A stretch of DNA of 64,000 bases, taken from Bacillus sp. DTU_2020_1000418_1_SI_GHA_SEK_038. Lineage in GTDB: Bacteria > Bacillota > Bacilli > Bacillales > Cytobacillaceae. Within the stretch, counting starts at the first letter, position 1, and every line of letters begins with the position of its first letter. This document shows positions 51,203 to 61,187 of the stretch, in pieces. Below the pieces are notes generated by a model. It was not told where the DNA came from. It made no database searches and was given only the letters and a program-made list of their open reading frames with translations. The stretch is taken from assembly GCF_032341175.1 (NCBI RefSeq), contig NZ_CP135435.1, forward strand, positions 992,001 to 1,056,000. Direction: 5' to 3'. The position numbers were made by a program, and so were the translations under genes.

Positions 51203-52063
51203 TTGGAAACAATACAAATAAAAGGCCCTTACAATTTTGATCTTGTACTGGACAGGCTTTCCATCGACCCGCTTAATCAAGTGGATATAGCCAATCGATC
51301 GGTAAAAGTGCCGCTGCTGATAGAAGGCGAACCGCTAGTTGCAAGAGTAACAGCAGTGGGAACAACCTTAAAACCAGAATTTATCATTGAGGGGACAGAG
51401 GGAAAGTATAAGGAAAAAGCCGATAAAAGACTAGCGGAAATTTTTCAATGGCATGTGCCTCTTGAAATGATTAGCGATCATTTTAAGAACACGGATCTTA
51501 AAGAAATCTTTGAAAAGCATCATGGCACACCCATTGTTCTCGATTTTTCTCCCTATAACTGCTTGTTAAAATGCATTATCCATCAGCAGCTGAATATGTC
51601 CTTTGCCCATACGTTAACAGAGCGGTTTGTCAAAACATTTGGATTTGAAAAAGAGGGCGTTTGGTTCTACCCGCTGCCGGAAAAAGTGGCCGATCTTACT
51701 GTCGAGGATCTTCGTGAGCTTCAGTTCAGCGGACGCAAAGCTGAATATGTTATTGGAATTGCAAAGGAAGTAATTGCAGGTAATCTAAACTTTGATGAAT
51801 TAAAAACGCAATCAGATGAGGATGTTTTTAAACAATTAATTAAACTGCGCGGAGTTGGTCCATGGACTGTTCAAAATTTCCTCATGTTTGGACTAGGCCG
51901 TCCGAATCTTTTTCCAGTGGCAGACATCGGCATCCAAAATGCATTAAAAAAATTATATCAATTAGAAGCAAAACCAGCTTTAGAAGAAATGGAATCTTAC
52001 TCAAAAGGCTGGGAACCTTACTTAAGCTATGCTTCTCTTTATTTATGGAGAAGCATCGAATAA
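51203..52063 (+). CDS. yfjP: DNA-3-methyladenine glycosylase II-like protein
   Basis: A 286-residue HhH-GPD DNA glycosylase. The helix-hairpin-helix is LIKLRGVGPWTVQNFLMFGLGRPNLFPVADIG, with the catalytic Asp in the final VADIG. The N-terminal AlkA-like beta domain precedes it. It excises alkylated purines in base-excision repair. TTG at 51203 has AAGGACGG upstream. It lies 19 bases before rlmD, as in B. subtilis yfjP-yfjO. Confidence 0.9.
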   Translation: METIQIKGPYNFDLVLDRLSIDPLNQVDIANRSVKVPLLIEGEPLVARVTAVGTTLKPEFIIEGTEGKYKEKADKRLAEIFQWHVPLEMISDHFKNTDLKEIFEKHHGTPIVLDFSPYNCLLKCIIHQQLNMSFAHTLTERFVKTFGFEKEGVWFYPLPEKVADLTVEDLRELQFSGRKAEYVIGIAKEVIAGNLNFDELKTQSDEDVFKQLIKLRGVGPWTVQNFLMFGLGRPNLFPVADIGIQNALKKLYQLEAKPALEEMESYSKGWEPYLSYASLYLWRSIE

Positions 52064-52082
52064 TCTGGAGTGATGGAGCATC

Positions 52083-53465
52083 ATGAAACAAGAACAAACA
52101 GCAAAACTCAAACTGAATCAAACTTTTCCGCTAACAATCAAGCGGCTTGGAATTAATGGCGAAGGGGTCGGCTATTTCAAAAAGCAGGTTGTCTTTGTGC
52201 CGGGAGCCCTGCCTGGGGAAGAGGTTGTTGTAGAAGCCACAAAGGTGAATCCTAAATTTGCAGAGGCAAAAATTAAGAAAATCCGTAAAAAATCAGAGCA
52301 TCGCATCCAGCCGCCATGTCCGATTTATGAACAGTGCGGAGGCTGCCAGCTTCAGCATTTGCAATATAGCCAGCAGTTGAAGGAAAAACGGGATATTGTC
52401 ATTCAGGCATTGGAAAGACATACGAAGCTGAACCCAGACCAACTCGAAATTAAAGACACAATCGGAATGGAAGACCCGTGGAATTACAGAAATAAGAGTC
52501 AGTTTCAAGTTGGACTAAAAGACGGAAAAGTACTAGCAGGCCTATACGGAATGAACTCCCACCGCCTTATCAACATTGACCAATGTGCCGTCCAGCATCC
52601 GCAAACAAACAAAGCAACCGTAACTGTCAAAAAGATTCTGCAAGAACTGAAAATCCCTATATATAATGAAAGAACAAGAAAAGGGCTAGTCCGAACCATT
52701 GTCTCAAGAGTCGGCATTCAAACAGGCGAACTGCAAATCGTCTTAATCACAACGAAAAAAGAGCTGCCGAAAAAAGACATTATTATCCAAGAAATTAAAA
52801 AGCGGCTGCCAGAAGTAAAATCCATCATCCAAAATGTGAACGGTCAAAAAACATCCTTAATATTTGGAGAAGAAACCGTCAATTTGGAGGGAAATGACTT
52901 TATCCAAGAAACACTTGGCGATCTCTCTTTCGAATTGTCAGCTCGGACATTTTTCCAGCTTAACCCTGAACAAACGGTCAAGCTTTATAATGAAGTGAAA
53001 AAAGCAGCAGGATTAACAGGGAGAGAAAAAGTGGTCGACGCCTATTGCGGAGTCGGAACAATCGGTTTATGGGTAGCGGATCAAGCAGCTGAAATTCGCG
53101 GAATGGACATCATCCCAGAATCCATCGAAGACGCCAAGAAAAACGCCGCCCGTCACGGGATTAAGCATGCCAAATACGTTACTGGAAAAGCCGAAGTCTT
53201 GCTGCCGAAATGGGTGAAAGACGGATGGAGACCAGATGTAATTATTGTGGATCCACCTCGAACCGGGCTTGATGAACAGCTGTTAAAAACAATTTTAAAA
53301 GTGAAGCCGAAGAAGGTTGTGTATGTGTCTTGTAATCCATCAACATTGGCGAAGGATATTGATGTATTGAGTTCTAGCTACAATGTTGAGATGATTCAGC
53401 CGGTGGATATGTTTCCGCAGACGGCGCATGTGGAAGCAGTGGCGAAGATCGTTCTTACAGTGTAA
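52083..53465 (+). CDS. rlmD: 23S rRNA (uracil-5)-methyltransferase, RlmD family
   Basis: A 460-residue enzyme: a TRAM RNA-binding domain ([28 protein letters not shown]), four Cys of an iron-sulfur cluster ([15 protein letters not shown] plus a distal Cys), and a class I SAM methyltransferase domain ([36 protein letters not shown] with catalytic Cys). B. subtilis YfjO is the counterpart by position. Exact uridine target inferred from family. Overlapping transcription unit with yfjP. Confidence 0.92.
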   Translation: MKQEQTAKLKLNQTFPLTIKRLGINGEGVGYFKKQVVFVPGALPGEEVVVEATKVNPKFAEAKIKKIRKKSEHRIQPPCPIYEQCGGCQLQHLQYSQQLKEKRDIVIQALERHTKLNPDQLEIKDTIGMEDPWNYRNKSQFQVGLKDGKVLAGLYGMNSHRLINIDQCAVQHPQTNKATVTVKKILQELKIPIYNERTRKGLVRTIVSRVGIQTGELQIVLITTKKELPKKDIIIQEIKKRLPEVKSIIQNVNGQKTSLIFGEETVNLEGNDFIQETLGDLSFELSARTFFQLNPEQTVKLYNEVKKAAGLTGREKVVDAYCGVGTIGLWVADQAAEIRGMDIIPESIEDAKKNAARHGIKHAKYVTGKAEVLLPKWVKDGWRPDVIIVDPPRTGLDEQLLKTILKVKPKKVVYVSCNPSTLAKDIDVLSSSYNVEMIQPVDMFPQTAHVEAVAKIVLTV

Positions 53466-53886
53466 AGGAATAATAATCCCTAACATCTAAAAACAAACCC
53501 AAAGAATAATCAAAACAAAGTTCTGATATACCTGTGGAAAAAATGTGGGTTAATGCAGGAATACAAGGAAGAATCAAAAGGGTGGGAACTGGTATCCCAC
53601 CCTTTTTCCTGAATAAATAGAGCTCACTCTCATTAATAGGATACTTACCATATTTAATAATCTCTCCACTTCAAACTGTATGTACCTCATCTATGTGCTC
53701 ATACATTCAATCTTCCTCTCCTGAAACTTCAATATATCGACATTTATTGATCTTTTTTTACTGTTAGTTTAATTCTTATTACGTAAATCGAAAAATTTGA
53801 TAAGACGAAATCCAAAGAGTGGTAATATTAGGGTAAGAAAAATGTAATATAGCGCTTGAAAGTGAATTAATTAAGGAGATATAGAA
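53466..53886. other. Intergenic region before AraC gene
   Basis: Apart from the terminator at 53576-53607, I find no supported gene. On the minus strand a GGAGAGG site precedes ATG at 53706, but the frame stops after 11 codons and then continues open, so at most it is a broken remnant. AAGGAGATATA at 53874 on is the AraC ribosome site. Confidence 0.5.
53576..53607. terminator. Terminator after rlmD
   Basis: AAAAGGGTGGGA (53576-53587) and TCCCACCCTTTT (53595-53606) form a perfect stem around ACTGGTA, with T run. Confidence 0.92.
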
Positions 53887-54828
53887 ATGGCAGAGAAAGA
53901 ACAGCAAATACAAATCAATAGAGTTCTAGAATATATAGATGAACACCTAAATGAATCACTCCCCCTTGAAAGGTTGGCCAAAGCTTCAACTTATTCGGCT
54001 TATCATTTTCAGCGGACATTTAAAGCTATTACAGGTGAGACCCCTGCCAGTTATATCAAAAGACTAAGGCTTGAGAATGCTGCCCATTTTCTAATTTATG
54101 AGCATCAAATTCCAATTACTCAAATTGCATACATGTGCGGATTTTCGTCATTGTCTTACTTTACGTATTCATTTAATGAGTATTTTAAGACGAGTCCTAA
54201 GAAATGGCGTGAAGGCGCCTATCTGGAACGTTTTCCTAGGGAGTATCAGGATAGCAAGAAATCTAAACTTCTTAGCAATAATATGAAAGAAGAAAATCAT
54301 AGCAACACATATAATGAGTTTAAATGGTTGGACTTGACCAAAGTAAAAATAATTGAAATGCCAGTTTGCGCAACTGTCAATAGACAAAGTGTCGGCCCTT
54401 ATACACGCGGGATTCCTGGTGTTTGGGAGGACATTTATCATTGGTCAAATTCAAGAGATTTACTTAAACAAGATACATTTCTATTTGGCGTTCCCAGAAA
54501 TAACCCATATATCACTCCACCTGAAAAAAGCCGATACGATTGCCGTATTGCAATAAATGAGGAGCATCTTTCAAATATAGATGATGAACTTACTTATCAT
54601 TTTAAGGGTGGTAAATATGTCGTCTATGAATTTGATGAGCCTGTAATGTATAGTGAGCGAAGCAAATTAATAGAATGTTATTCAGAGTTATACAGCTTCT
54701 GGCTGCCGAAAAGTGGATACAGATATTTGGGAAATCCAATTGAATTGGTCGAAATCAAGCCAATAGAAGGATCGCTTTCAATCCAATGCAAAATTAAGGC
54801 GATTTGTTTAGCGATAGAACCGAAATAG
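53887..54828 (+). CDS. AraC-family regulator with GyrI-like effector domain
   Basis: A 313-residue protein. Residues 8-105 are the tandem AraC HTH (LERLAKASTYSAYHFQRTFKAITGETPASYIKRLRLENAAHFL; ITQIAYMCGFSSLSYFTYSFNEYFKTSPKKWRE). After a linker, residues 150-313 form a GyrI/SOUL-like ligand-binding domain. This order is typical of multidrug or stress sensors such as Rob. The DUF1761 membrane protein gene follows 14 bases later and is the likely co-transcribed target. Confidence 0.9.
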   Translation: MAEKEQQIQINRVLEYIDEHLNESLPLERLAKASTYSAYHFQRTFKAITGETPASYIKRLRLENAAHFLIYEHQIPITQIAYMCGFSSLSYFTYSFNEYFKTSPKKWREGAYLERFPREYQDSKKSKLLSNNMKEENHSNTYNEFKWLDLTKVKIIEMPVCATVNRQSVGPYTRGIPGVWEDIYHWSNSRDLLKQDTFLFGVPRNNPYITPPEKSRYDCRIAINEEHLSNIDDELTYHFKGGKYVVYEFDEPVMYSERSKLIECYSELYSFWLPKSGYRYLGNPIELVEIKPIEGSLSIQCKIKAICLAIEPK

Positions 54829-54842
54829 GGGGAAATTATTTA

Positions 54843-55241
54843 ATGTTCATTGATTTTGGAAGTCTTCAGTATTTACCCATAATAGTGGGAGGCATTGTTT
54901 ATATGGTATACGGTGGAATCTATTACTCTGTCGTATTATCAAATAAAAACAAGAATCAAGAAATTCTTGAAAATCAAAGTGCCGGTCCATTTAAATATAT
55001 CTACTCTATCATCCTGGCATTTATTAGTTCATTCATAGTAGGTGTGCTTATTCAATCAGTAGGATCCGATCATCTTCTCGAAGGAGTAGGAATTGGTTTC
55101 ATCTTAGGGTTAATCATTTCATTGGTTTATTTGAAAAATACGTTATTTGGGCTATTATCCAGGAAGTCATTTCTAGTTGCGATAGGAGACCATTTAATCA
55201 TATTCACACTGCTTGGAATGGTTCACGGACTGTTCATGTAA
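54843..55241 (+). CDS. DUF1761-type membrane protein
   Basis: A 132-residue protein with four hydrophobic spans (LPIIVGGIVYMVYGGIYYSV; YSIILAFISSFIVGVLI; GIGFILGLIISLVYL; LIIFTLLGMVHGLFM), consistent with DUF1761. ATG at 54843 follows GGGGGAAA. Probably in an operon with the AraC regulator. Function unknown. A terminator follows. Confidence 0.75.
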   Translation: MFIDFGSLQYLPIIVGGIVYMVYGGIYYSVVLSNKNKNQEILENQSAGPFKYIYSIILAFISSFIVGVLIQSVGSDHLLEGVGIGFILGLIISLVYLKNTLFGLLSRKSFLVAIGDHLIIFTLLGMVHGLFM

Positions 55242-55261
55242 GAGTTCTATAATTAAGTAGA

Positions 55262-55295
55262 AGAGGACAAACTAAGATTTGTTCTCTTTTTTTAT
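55262..55295 (+). terminator. Terminator after DUF1761 gene
   Basis: GAGGACAAA and TTTGTTCTC pair around CTAAGA with one wobble, followed by TTTTTTT. Confidence 0.85.
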
Positions 55296-55319
55296 CATTA
55301 TTGACTGGCATTGACTAAC

Positions 55320-55365
55320 ATGTTACCATAAGGTCACGTAATGATGAGTGACCTTATGGTAACAT
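55320..55365. promoter_or_regulatory. Large perfect palindrome upstream of ArsR-SRPBCC gene
   Basis: ATGTTACCATAAGGTCAC (55320-55337) and its exact complement (55348-55365) are separated by 10 bases. TTGACT at 55302 and 55312 are possible -35 boxes, so the dyad would cover the promoter. An 18-bp perfect arm is unusually long for an ArsR operator. The encoded N-terminal winged helix is the natural candidate to bind it. Confidence 0.75.
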
Positions 55366-55396
55366 ATAAAATAATATTAATGAAAGGATCGATGGA

Positions 55397-56170
55397 ATGG
55401 GTAAAGAACTTTCAACCGTTTTTAAAGCATTAGGACATCCGATCCGAAGGGGGATTCTCGATATTCTAAAGGTTTCACCGAAAACAACTGGAGAACTAAA
55501 CGACTATTTTCCGGAAGTAACTAGGTATGCCATTATGAAGCATTTAAAGATTCTAGAGGATGGAAATTTGGTGGTGGTCCGGCGTGAAGGAAAGTATAAA
55601 AGGAATTTTCTTAATGCCATACCTCTTCAAGAAATGCATAACCGCTGGGTAGGTAAATATATGCAATCTCCTGCAAGTTCGCTGTTAAACTTACGGGCGG
55701 CAATACAAGAAAAAGGAGGAAATGATACGATGGAAACAAAGAAGGATTTTCGAATTGAACAGGAGTTATTCCTAGATGCATCACCCGAAAAGGTTTTCAA
55801 AGCATTAACAGAACAGGTGGAAGACTGGTGGGAATTTCGTCTAGCTCCAAAAGGAGTAACATCCCACTTTACATTTGATCCCGTTCCTGGCGGACAATTT
55901 ATCGAAAAATGGGGTGAAACAGAAGGAGCAATCTGGGGGAATGTTTATTATGTAAATGCTCCTGCAGAAATTCGCTTGCACGGCCATCTTGGCATGCAAG
56001 GGGCGATAAACAGTGCCTATACGTATCGTCTTCTAGAAAAAGAAGGAGGAACATTGCTTCAACTATCTCATACAGCCTCTGGTGTCATACAAGAGCATTG
56101 GGAAGAGGAGCACTCCAAAGGCTGGAAGTACCTACTTGGAACTTTACTTAAAAATTACGTAGAAATGTAA
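55397..56170 (+). CDS. ArsR-type winged helix fused to SRPBCC (AHSA1) domain
   Basis: A 257-residue fusion. Residues 1-85 form an ArsR-like HTH (LSTVFKALGHPIRRGILDILKVSPKTTGELNDYFP ... YAIMKHLKILEDGNLV) without the metal-binding Cys motif. Residues 115-257 are an AHSA1/START-like ligand-binding domain (IEQELFLDASPEKVFKALTEQ ... WGNVYYV ... LLQLSHTASG). It probably senses a hydrophobic small molecule. A second, separate SRPBCC protein gene follows 17 bases later. An 18-bp inverted repeat lies before it. Confidence 0.87.
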   Translation: MGKELSTVFKALGHPIRRGILDILKVSPKTTGELNDYFPEVTRYAIMKHLKILEDGNLVVVRREGKYKRNFLNAIPLQEMHNRWVGKYMQSPASSLLNLRAAIQEKGGNDTMETKKDFRIEQELFLDASPEKVFKALTEQVEDWWEFRLAPKGVTSHFTFDPVPGGQFIEKWGETEGAIWGNVYYVNAPAEIRLHGHLGMQGAINSAYTYRLLEKEGGTLLQLSHTASGVIQEHWEEEHSKGWKYLLGTLLKNYVEM

Positions 56171-56187
56171 TAAAGTAGGAGGACATA

Positions 56188-56622
56188 ATGGTAGATGTAT
56201 TAACAGAAATTACAATAAAATGCCCGATTTCAAAGGTATCAGAATATGCAACAAACCCTGATCATGCACCTGAATGGTATGTAAATATACATTCGGTAGA
56301 GTGGAAAACACCAAAACCACTTACACTAGGCTCACAAATTGCTTTTAAAGCGAACTTCCTTGGCAGGGAACTTGCCTATGTGTATGAGATTGTTGAATTT
56401 ATTCCTGAGAAAAAATTTGTAATGAAGACAGCGAATGGTCCATTTCCAATGGAGACTACCTATACATGGCAAGCGATAGATGAAAATCATACTCGGATGA
56501 CTTTAAGAAATAAAGGTAATCCAAAAGGATTCAATAAGATTGTGTCCCTTTTCATGTCATCTATGATGAGGAGAGCAAACATGAAAGATTTGAAAAAAAT
56601 TAAAGCCATCCTTGAACAGTAA
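56188..56622 (+). CDS. SRPBCC family protein
   Basis: A 144-residue START/Bet v1-like protein (TEITIKCPISKVSEYATNPDHAPEWYVNIHSVEWKT ... TYTWQAIDENHTRMTLRN). Such proteins bind hydrophobic ligands in a helix-grip cavity. AGGAGG site upstream; co-transcribed with the ArsR-SRPBCC regulator. Ligand unknown. Confidence 0.85.
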   Translation: MVDVLTEITIKCPISKVSEYATNPDHAPEWYVNIHSVEWKTPKPLTLGSQIAFKANFLGRELAYVYEIVEFIPEKKFVMKTANGPFPMETTYTWQAIDENHTRMTLRNKGNPKGFNKIVSLFMSSMMRRANMKDLKKIKAILEQ

Positions 56623-56755
56623 GCCAAATGGTTATATGATTTTTACGACTGTTTCAAAAAAAGCCCCCATGTTGGAACAATATGAAATAAGGATTTTTCG
56701 GGTCGTCACTGAGAATTTTCCTATATAAACAAATAATTGAAAGGTGGAAACTAAT

Positions 56756-57322
56756 ATGACACAGGGAAATAAGGAGTTGTCACTTGAACAACGTGAAGAA
56801 TTACTCACAGCATTGAAAGCACGTTTTGAGAAAAATATGAACCGCCATGAAGGCCTTGAATGGGCTAAAGTCCAGGCAAAGCTGGAAGCTAATACTGAAA
56901 AACTGTGGTCACTGAATGAAATGGAAAGAACTGAAGGTGAACCAGATGTAGTTGGTTATGATATGACGAAGGACGAATACATATTTTATGATTGTTCGGC
57001 GGAAAGTCCTAAGGGCCGCAGGAGTGTTTGTTACGATCGTGAAGCACTGGAGTCAAGAAAAAAACACAAACCAGAAAATAGCGTTATTGATATGGCAACT
57101 GCCATGGGCATTGAACTTCTAACGGAAGATCAATATCGGGAGCTGCAGAAACTTGGAAATTTCGATATGAAAACGTCGAGCTGGGTGCAAACACCTGCTA
57201 ATATTAGAAAGCTTGGCGGGGCAATCTTTTGTGATCGTCGCTATGACACTGTCTTTATGTACCACAATGGAGCAGATTCCTACTATGCTGCCAGGGGTTT
57301 CCGTGGTTCGCTAAGGATCTAA
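56756..57322 (+). CDS. DUF4256-type protein
   Basis: A 188-residue soluble protein. LTALKARFEKNMNRHEGLEWAKVQAKL, GEPDVVGYD, DCSAESPKGRRSVCYDREAL and YYAARGFRGSLRI match DUF4256, a family without known activity. ATG at 56756 follows GGTGG; an ATG four codons upstream overlaps that site. Stand-alone unit with a terminator behind. Confidence 0.82.
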   Translation: MTQGNKELSLEQREELLTALKARFEKNMNRHEGLEWAKVQAKLEANTEKLWSLNEMERTEGEPDVVGYDMTKDEYIFYDCSAESPKGRRSVCYDREALESRKKHKPENSVIDMATAMGIELLTEDQYRELQKLGNFDMKTSSWVQTPANIRKLGGAIFCDRRYDTVFMYHNGADSYYAARGFRGSLRI

Positions 57323-57451
57323 ATTTTGCGCAGACGCTTAATTGATCACGTGCGAAAGGCTTTAATTTCATTCTTCAATGATTGAGTCTTTAACAGAAAA
57401 AAATAAGAGCCTAACTTATGTACTTTGGTACACCCTATATGTAAGTGTATG

Positions 57452-57486
57452 AAATCCGATGATTCCCCTGAATCATCGGATTTTTT
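57452..57486. terminator. Terminator after DUF4256 gene
   Basis: AAATCCGATGATTC and GAATCATCGGATTT are exact complements around CCCT, with a T run. Confidence 0.9.
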
Positions 57487-57589
57487 GCTTTTAATAAAAT
57501 GTAAATCTACTCTGTGCATATTATCCTTCATACCCACATCTTCTACTATTTAACAAAAATTAACACGACTTATGTTGTTTTTAATAAAA

Positions 57590-57628
57590 TTTACAAAACC
57601 TTTACAAAGTTTATACAAAGAATTTACA
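57590..57628 (+). promoter_or_regulatory. PhoP box of pst operon
   Basis: TTTACA, TTTACA, TATACA and TTTACA begin at 57590, 57601, 57612 and 57623, each 11 bp apart, the exact layout of a Bacillus PhoP~P-binding array (TT[A/T/C]ACA-N5). Two more TTAACA words lie at 57550 and 57560. A -10 (TACTAT, 57643-57648) follows 14 bases later. Induction by phosphate starvation is expected. Confidence 0.9.
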
Positions 57629-57702
57629 CTGAACATTTAATCTACTATAGGTGTCAATAAACGACAAAATCATCGCTAACATTATTATCTCGGAGGTAAT
57701 AA

Positions 57703-58545
57703 ATGCTTATTTTTAAGAAACTAAAAATGGGGTTATCGTTGCTTACTTTACTAGCTATATTAACAGCATGTACAAGTAATAGTGATACTGATACACAAGA
57801 GTCAAATACAAGTAATTCGACAGTATCTATTTCAGGATCTACGTCTGTTGGTCCGCTAGCTGAAAAATTAGCTGCGAAATATAAAGAGAAAGATCAAACG
57901 AAAATTGAAATAAATCAAATTGGTTCTTCTGCCGGTATTACAAACGCAACCACTGGTGTGTCTGAAATCGGTATGTCTTCTCGGGATTTAAAAGAAGAAG
58001 AAAAAGCAAATGGATTAAATGAAGTCATAATTGCTTATGACGGAATAGTTGTCGTGACTCATCAAAGCAACAAGGTAAAAAATCTGTCGATGGAGCAAGT
58101 AAAGCAGATCTTTACAGGTGAAGTCACGAACTGGAGTGAACTAGGCGGGGATGACATGGAAATTGTTGTTGTCTCACGTGAGGATGGGTCTGGTTCTCGT
58201 GATGCGTTCCAGGAAATCGTAGGCTATAGCTCTGGTGAATTAATTAGAAACTCCATTATCGCAAGTGGTAACGGAAATATTAAAACAACTGTTTCAAACA
58301 ATAAACATGCAGTTGGCTTTATTTCTTTTGAATATATTGATGACTCCATTTCAACAATCGACATTAATGGAGTAGAGGCGACTGCAGAAAATGTTCTTCA
58401 GCAAAAATACAGTTTGTCTCGACCATTCTTGTTTGTTTACAAAGATGGGAATTTAACGAAAGCTGGCCAACAATTTATTGATTTTATCTTAAGTGAAGAT
58501 GGACAACTTATTGCAGCAGAGGCTGGGGCAATTCCTGTGAAGTAA
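57703..58545 (+). CDS. pstS: Phosphate ABC transporter substrate-binding lipoprotein PstS
   Basis: A 280-residue lipoprotein: signal with lipobox LTACTSN, then phosphate-binding motifs ISGSTSVGPL, EIGMSSRDLK and SREDGSGSRDAF. It captures phosphate outside the cell for PstCA. First gene of pstSCAB-phoU, behind a four-repeat PhoP box. Start ATG at 57703 has a CGGAGG site. Confidence 0.94.
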   Translation: MLIFKKLKMGLSLLTLLAILTACTSNSDTDTQESNTSNSTVSISGSTSVGPLAEKLAAKYKEKDQTKIEINQIGSSAGITNATTGVSEIGMSSRDLKEEEKANGLNEVIIAYDGIVVVTHQSNKVKNLSMEQVKQIFTGEVTNWSELGGDDMEIVVVSREDGSGSRDAFQEIVGYSSGELIRNSIIASGNGNIKTTVSNNKHAVGFISFEYIDDSISTIDINGVEATAENVLQQKYSLSRPFLFVYKDGNLTKAGQQFIDFILSEDGQLIAAEAGAIPVK

Positions 58546-58590
58546 TAGACAATAACAGAATTTTTAATAGTAATTTTGGAGGAATACAGA

Positions 58591-59499
58591 GTGTCTATTC
58601 AAACAAAACACAATGTAGAAATTGGCAAGGCAAATAAAAGGAAGTATATGTTAGAGAAGATATCAGCAAGAGTGTTCTTGATATGTGCACTTCTTTCAGT
58701 CATCACTTTATTGTTAATTATCGGATTTGTTTTTTATAAAGGCTCACATCCATTTGTGGCTGGGGGCTATAGCTTTTTGGACTTTATTTTTGGAACAGAT
58801 TGGGTCCCAAGTGAAGATAAATTCGGCATTTTTCCAATGATTGTGGCATCCACTTTTGCAACTATTGGGGCATTAATTATCGGAGTTCCTATCGGTTTAT
58901 TTACTGCGATTTTCTTAGCAGAAATAGCCTCGAAAAAAATAGCCAAAATCATTTCCCCTGCAATTCAACTGTTGGCGGGTATCCCATCTGTTTTATATGG
59001 TGTTTTTGGACTCGCGATTATCGTTCCTTTTTTACAAAATACTTTCGGCTTAGTGAAAGGCCAAAGCTTAATAGCTGTCATTCTTGTGCTGGCCATCATG
59101 ATGTTGCCAACCATTGTGACAGTAGCAGAGACTGCCATTCGTGCAGTGCCAAACACCTATCGCGAAGGATCATTAGCTCTTGGAGCATCACAAATTGGAA
59201 CCATTTTCAAAGTCATTGTACCAGCAGCTAAATCAGGTATTATGGCGGCAATCGTATTAGGCTTAGGCCGAGCAATTGGCGAAACGATGGCTGTAATATT
59301 AGTGGCTGGCAATAGTTTAATAGTACCAACGAGCCTGACTGATAGTGTTCGTCCACTAACGACAAATATTGCGTTAGAAATGGGTTATGCTGCGGGCACT
59401 CATCAAGAGATGCTGTTCGCTACAGGAATTATTTTATTCTCATTTATATTAATTTTGAATTTTGTATTAGCGAAAATTAGTGCGAAGGGCGGTAAATAA
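58591..59499 (+). CDS. pstC: Phosphate ABC transporter permease PstC
   Basis: A 302-residue, six-span permease. The EAA loop is TYREGSLALGASQIGTIFKVIVPAAKSG. GTG at 58591 is selected because GGAGGAA lies 6 bases upstream; a TTG at 58576 overlaps it. It pairs with PstA, whose gene starts one base after this stop. Confidence 0.93.
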   Translation: MSIQTKHNVEIGKANKRKYMLEKISARVFLICALLSVITLLLIIGFVFYKGSHPFVAGGYSFLDFIFGTDWVPSEDKFGIFPMIVASTFATIGALIIGVPIGLFTAIFLAEIASKKIAKIISPAIQLLAGIPSVLYGVFGLAIIVPFLQNTFGLVKGQSLIAVILVLAIMMLPTIVTVAETAIRAVPNTYREGSLALGASQIGTIFKVIVPAAKSGIMAAIVLGLGRAIGETMAVILVAGNSLIVPTSLTDSVRPLTTNIALEMGYAAGTHQEMLFATGIILFSFILILNFVLAKISAKGGK

Positions 59500-59500
59500 G

Positions 59501-60325
59501 ATGAGAGCATTGAAAGATAACTTGTTGCGTGGATTTTTATGGCTTTCCGCTCTTCTTTCTGTTGCCGTCCTCGTTATGATTGTTGGATATATCTTTTATA
59601 AAGGGATTCATTTGATTAGTTTCGACTTTATCTTTGGCGATTATTCACCAACTGGTGGTGGCGGGATTTGGCCAATGATTATAGTAACTATTTACACCAT
59701 TGTTATTTCATTAATCATTGCCATACCAATCGGGATCTTAGCGGCCGTTTATTTACAGGAATATGCGAAACAGGGACGATTAGTAAAAATCATTCGCTTT
59801 GCAACAGAAAGTTTAACGGGAATTCCCTCGATTATTTATGGTTTGTTTGGTGCAGTATTCTTTGTAACAACATTAAAATTTGGTATGTCCATTTTAGCCG
59901 CTTCGTTAACTTTAACGATTATCGTTTTACCTGTTATCATCCGAACAACAGAAGAAGCGTTAAAAACAGTCCCACAGTCGTATCGTGAAGGCTCATTAGC
60001 TCTTGGAACAACAAGGTTACAAACATTATATAAGGTGATTTTACCTAGTGCGATGCCAGGAATATTATCTGGTACAATTCTCTCTATTGGACGAATTGTT
60101 GGTGAATCAGCTGCCATCTTTTTAACGGCAGGAACAGTTGCTGCTATGCCAGAGGGTATTCTTTCATCAGCAAGAACATTAACTGTCCATTCTTATTTAG
60201 TCACACAAGAGGCTGGAGACATTGAATTGGCTGCTGCAATTGGCATTGTTCTAATCGTTATTATTCTGGCCATCAATCTATCAGCAACATTTATTTCAAA
60301 AAAATTAAACAAAGCAGACCAATAA
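59501..60325 (+). CDS. pstA: Phosphate ABC transporter permease PstA
   Basis: A 274-residue, six-span permease with EAA loop SYREGSLALGTTRLQTLYKVILPSAMPG. ATG at 59501 is used; the frame extends upstream into pstC without a site. With PstC it forms the phosphate channel. Confidence 0.93.
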   Translation: MRALKDNLLRGFLWLSALLSVAVLVMIVGYIFYKGIHLISFDFIFGDYSPTGGGGIWPMIIVTIYTIVISLIIAIPIGILAAVYLQEYAKQGRLVKIIRFATESLTGIPSIIYGLFGAVFFVTTLKFGMSILAASLTLTIIVLPVIIRTTEEALKTVPQSYREGSLALGTTRLQTLYKVILPSAMPGILSGTILSIGRIVGESAAIFLTAGTVAAMPEGILSSARTLTVHSYLVTQEAGDIELAAAIGIVLIVIILAINLSATFISKKLNKADQ

Positions 60326-60340
60326 GTTAGGAGTATGTTT

Positions 60341-61174
60341 ATGAGCACATCAGTAATGGAACGTAGTGAGACTGCGATTAAACAAAATCAAACAAGGAAG
60401 ATATTTACAGAAATAGAGGAAGGTCCAACGAAAATTAGTGTGAAGGATTTAAATCTATTTTATGGAGAGAAACAAGCACTTTTCGGTGTATCTCTTGATA
60501 TTTATGAAAAAGAGGTAACTGCTTTAATTGGCCCATCAGGTTGTGGGAAATCGACTTTTTTACGTACGTTAAATCGTATGAATGATTTAATCGATGGTGT
60601 GAGTATTATCGGTGATATTGAAATCGATCAGGAGAATATTTATAAATCGAGTGATGTCATCAAATTACGTACAAAAGTGGGTATGGTCTTTCAAAAACCA
60701 AATTTATTCCCTATGAGTATTTATGACAATGTTGCTTATGGTCCAAGAATGCAAGGCATAAAGAATAAAAAAGAATTAAATAAAATTGTTGAAGAGAGCT
60801 TGCGCGGGGCAGCGATTTGGGACGAAGTAAAAGACCGTCTTAAAACATCTGCACTAGGTTTGTCAGGCGGTCAGCAGCAGCGTGTTTGCATTGCACGTGC
60901 GATTGCAATGAAACCGGAAGTGATTTTAATGGACGAGCCAACTTCAGCCCTAGATCCTATTTCAACGTTAAAAGTTGAAGAATTAATCTCAAATATGAAG
61001 AAGGATTATACGATTGTCATCGTTACTCATAACATGCAGCAAGCTGCACGGATTTCTGATAAAACAGCTTTTTTCTTAAATGGAGAAGTTGTTGAATACG
61101 ATGATACAGATAGGATTTTTTCAACGCCAAAAGACCAGAGAACAGAAGATTATGTAACAGGTCGATTTGGATAA
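60341..61174 (+). CDS. pstB: Phosphate ABC transporter ATP-binding protein PstB
   Basis: A 277-residue ATPase: Walker [18 protein letters not shown], Walker [12 protein letters not shown] and switch His (IVTHNM). The [11 protein letters not shown] stretch is typical of PstB. ATG at 60341 is 7 bases from AGGAG; an ATG at 60335 is too close. Powers phosphate uptake. Confidence 0.94.
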   Translation: MSTSVMERSETAIKQNQTRKIFTEIEEGPTKISVKDLNLFYGEKQALFGVSLDIYEKEVTALIGPSGCGKSTFLRTLNRMNDLIDGVSIIGDIEIDQENIYKSSDVIKLRTKVGMVFQKPNLFPMSIYDNVAYGPRMQGIKNKKELNKIVEESLRGAAIWDEVKDRLKTSALGLSGGQQQRVCIARAIAMKPEVILMDEPTSALDPISTLKVEELISNMKKDYTIVIVTHNMQQAARISDKTAFFLNGEVVEYDDTDRIFSTPKDQRTEDYVTGRFG

Positions 61175-61187
61175 TAGGAGGCAATAA

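Noticed and set aside
53620..53706. Minus-strand small gene starting MYEHIDEVHT
   Set aside because: It has a GGAGAGG site but stops (TGA) after 11 codons; the frame beyond reads protein-like (SGEIIKYGKYPINESELY) yet has no stop before the terminator. Perhaps a broken remnant, not supportable as a gene.
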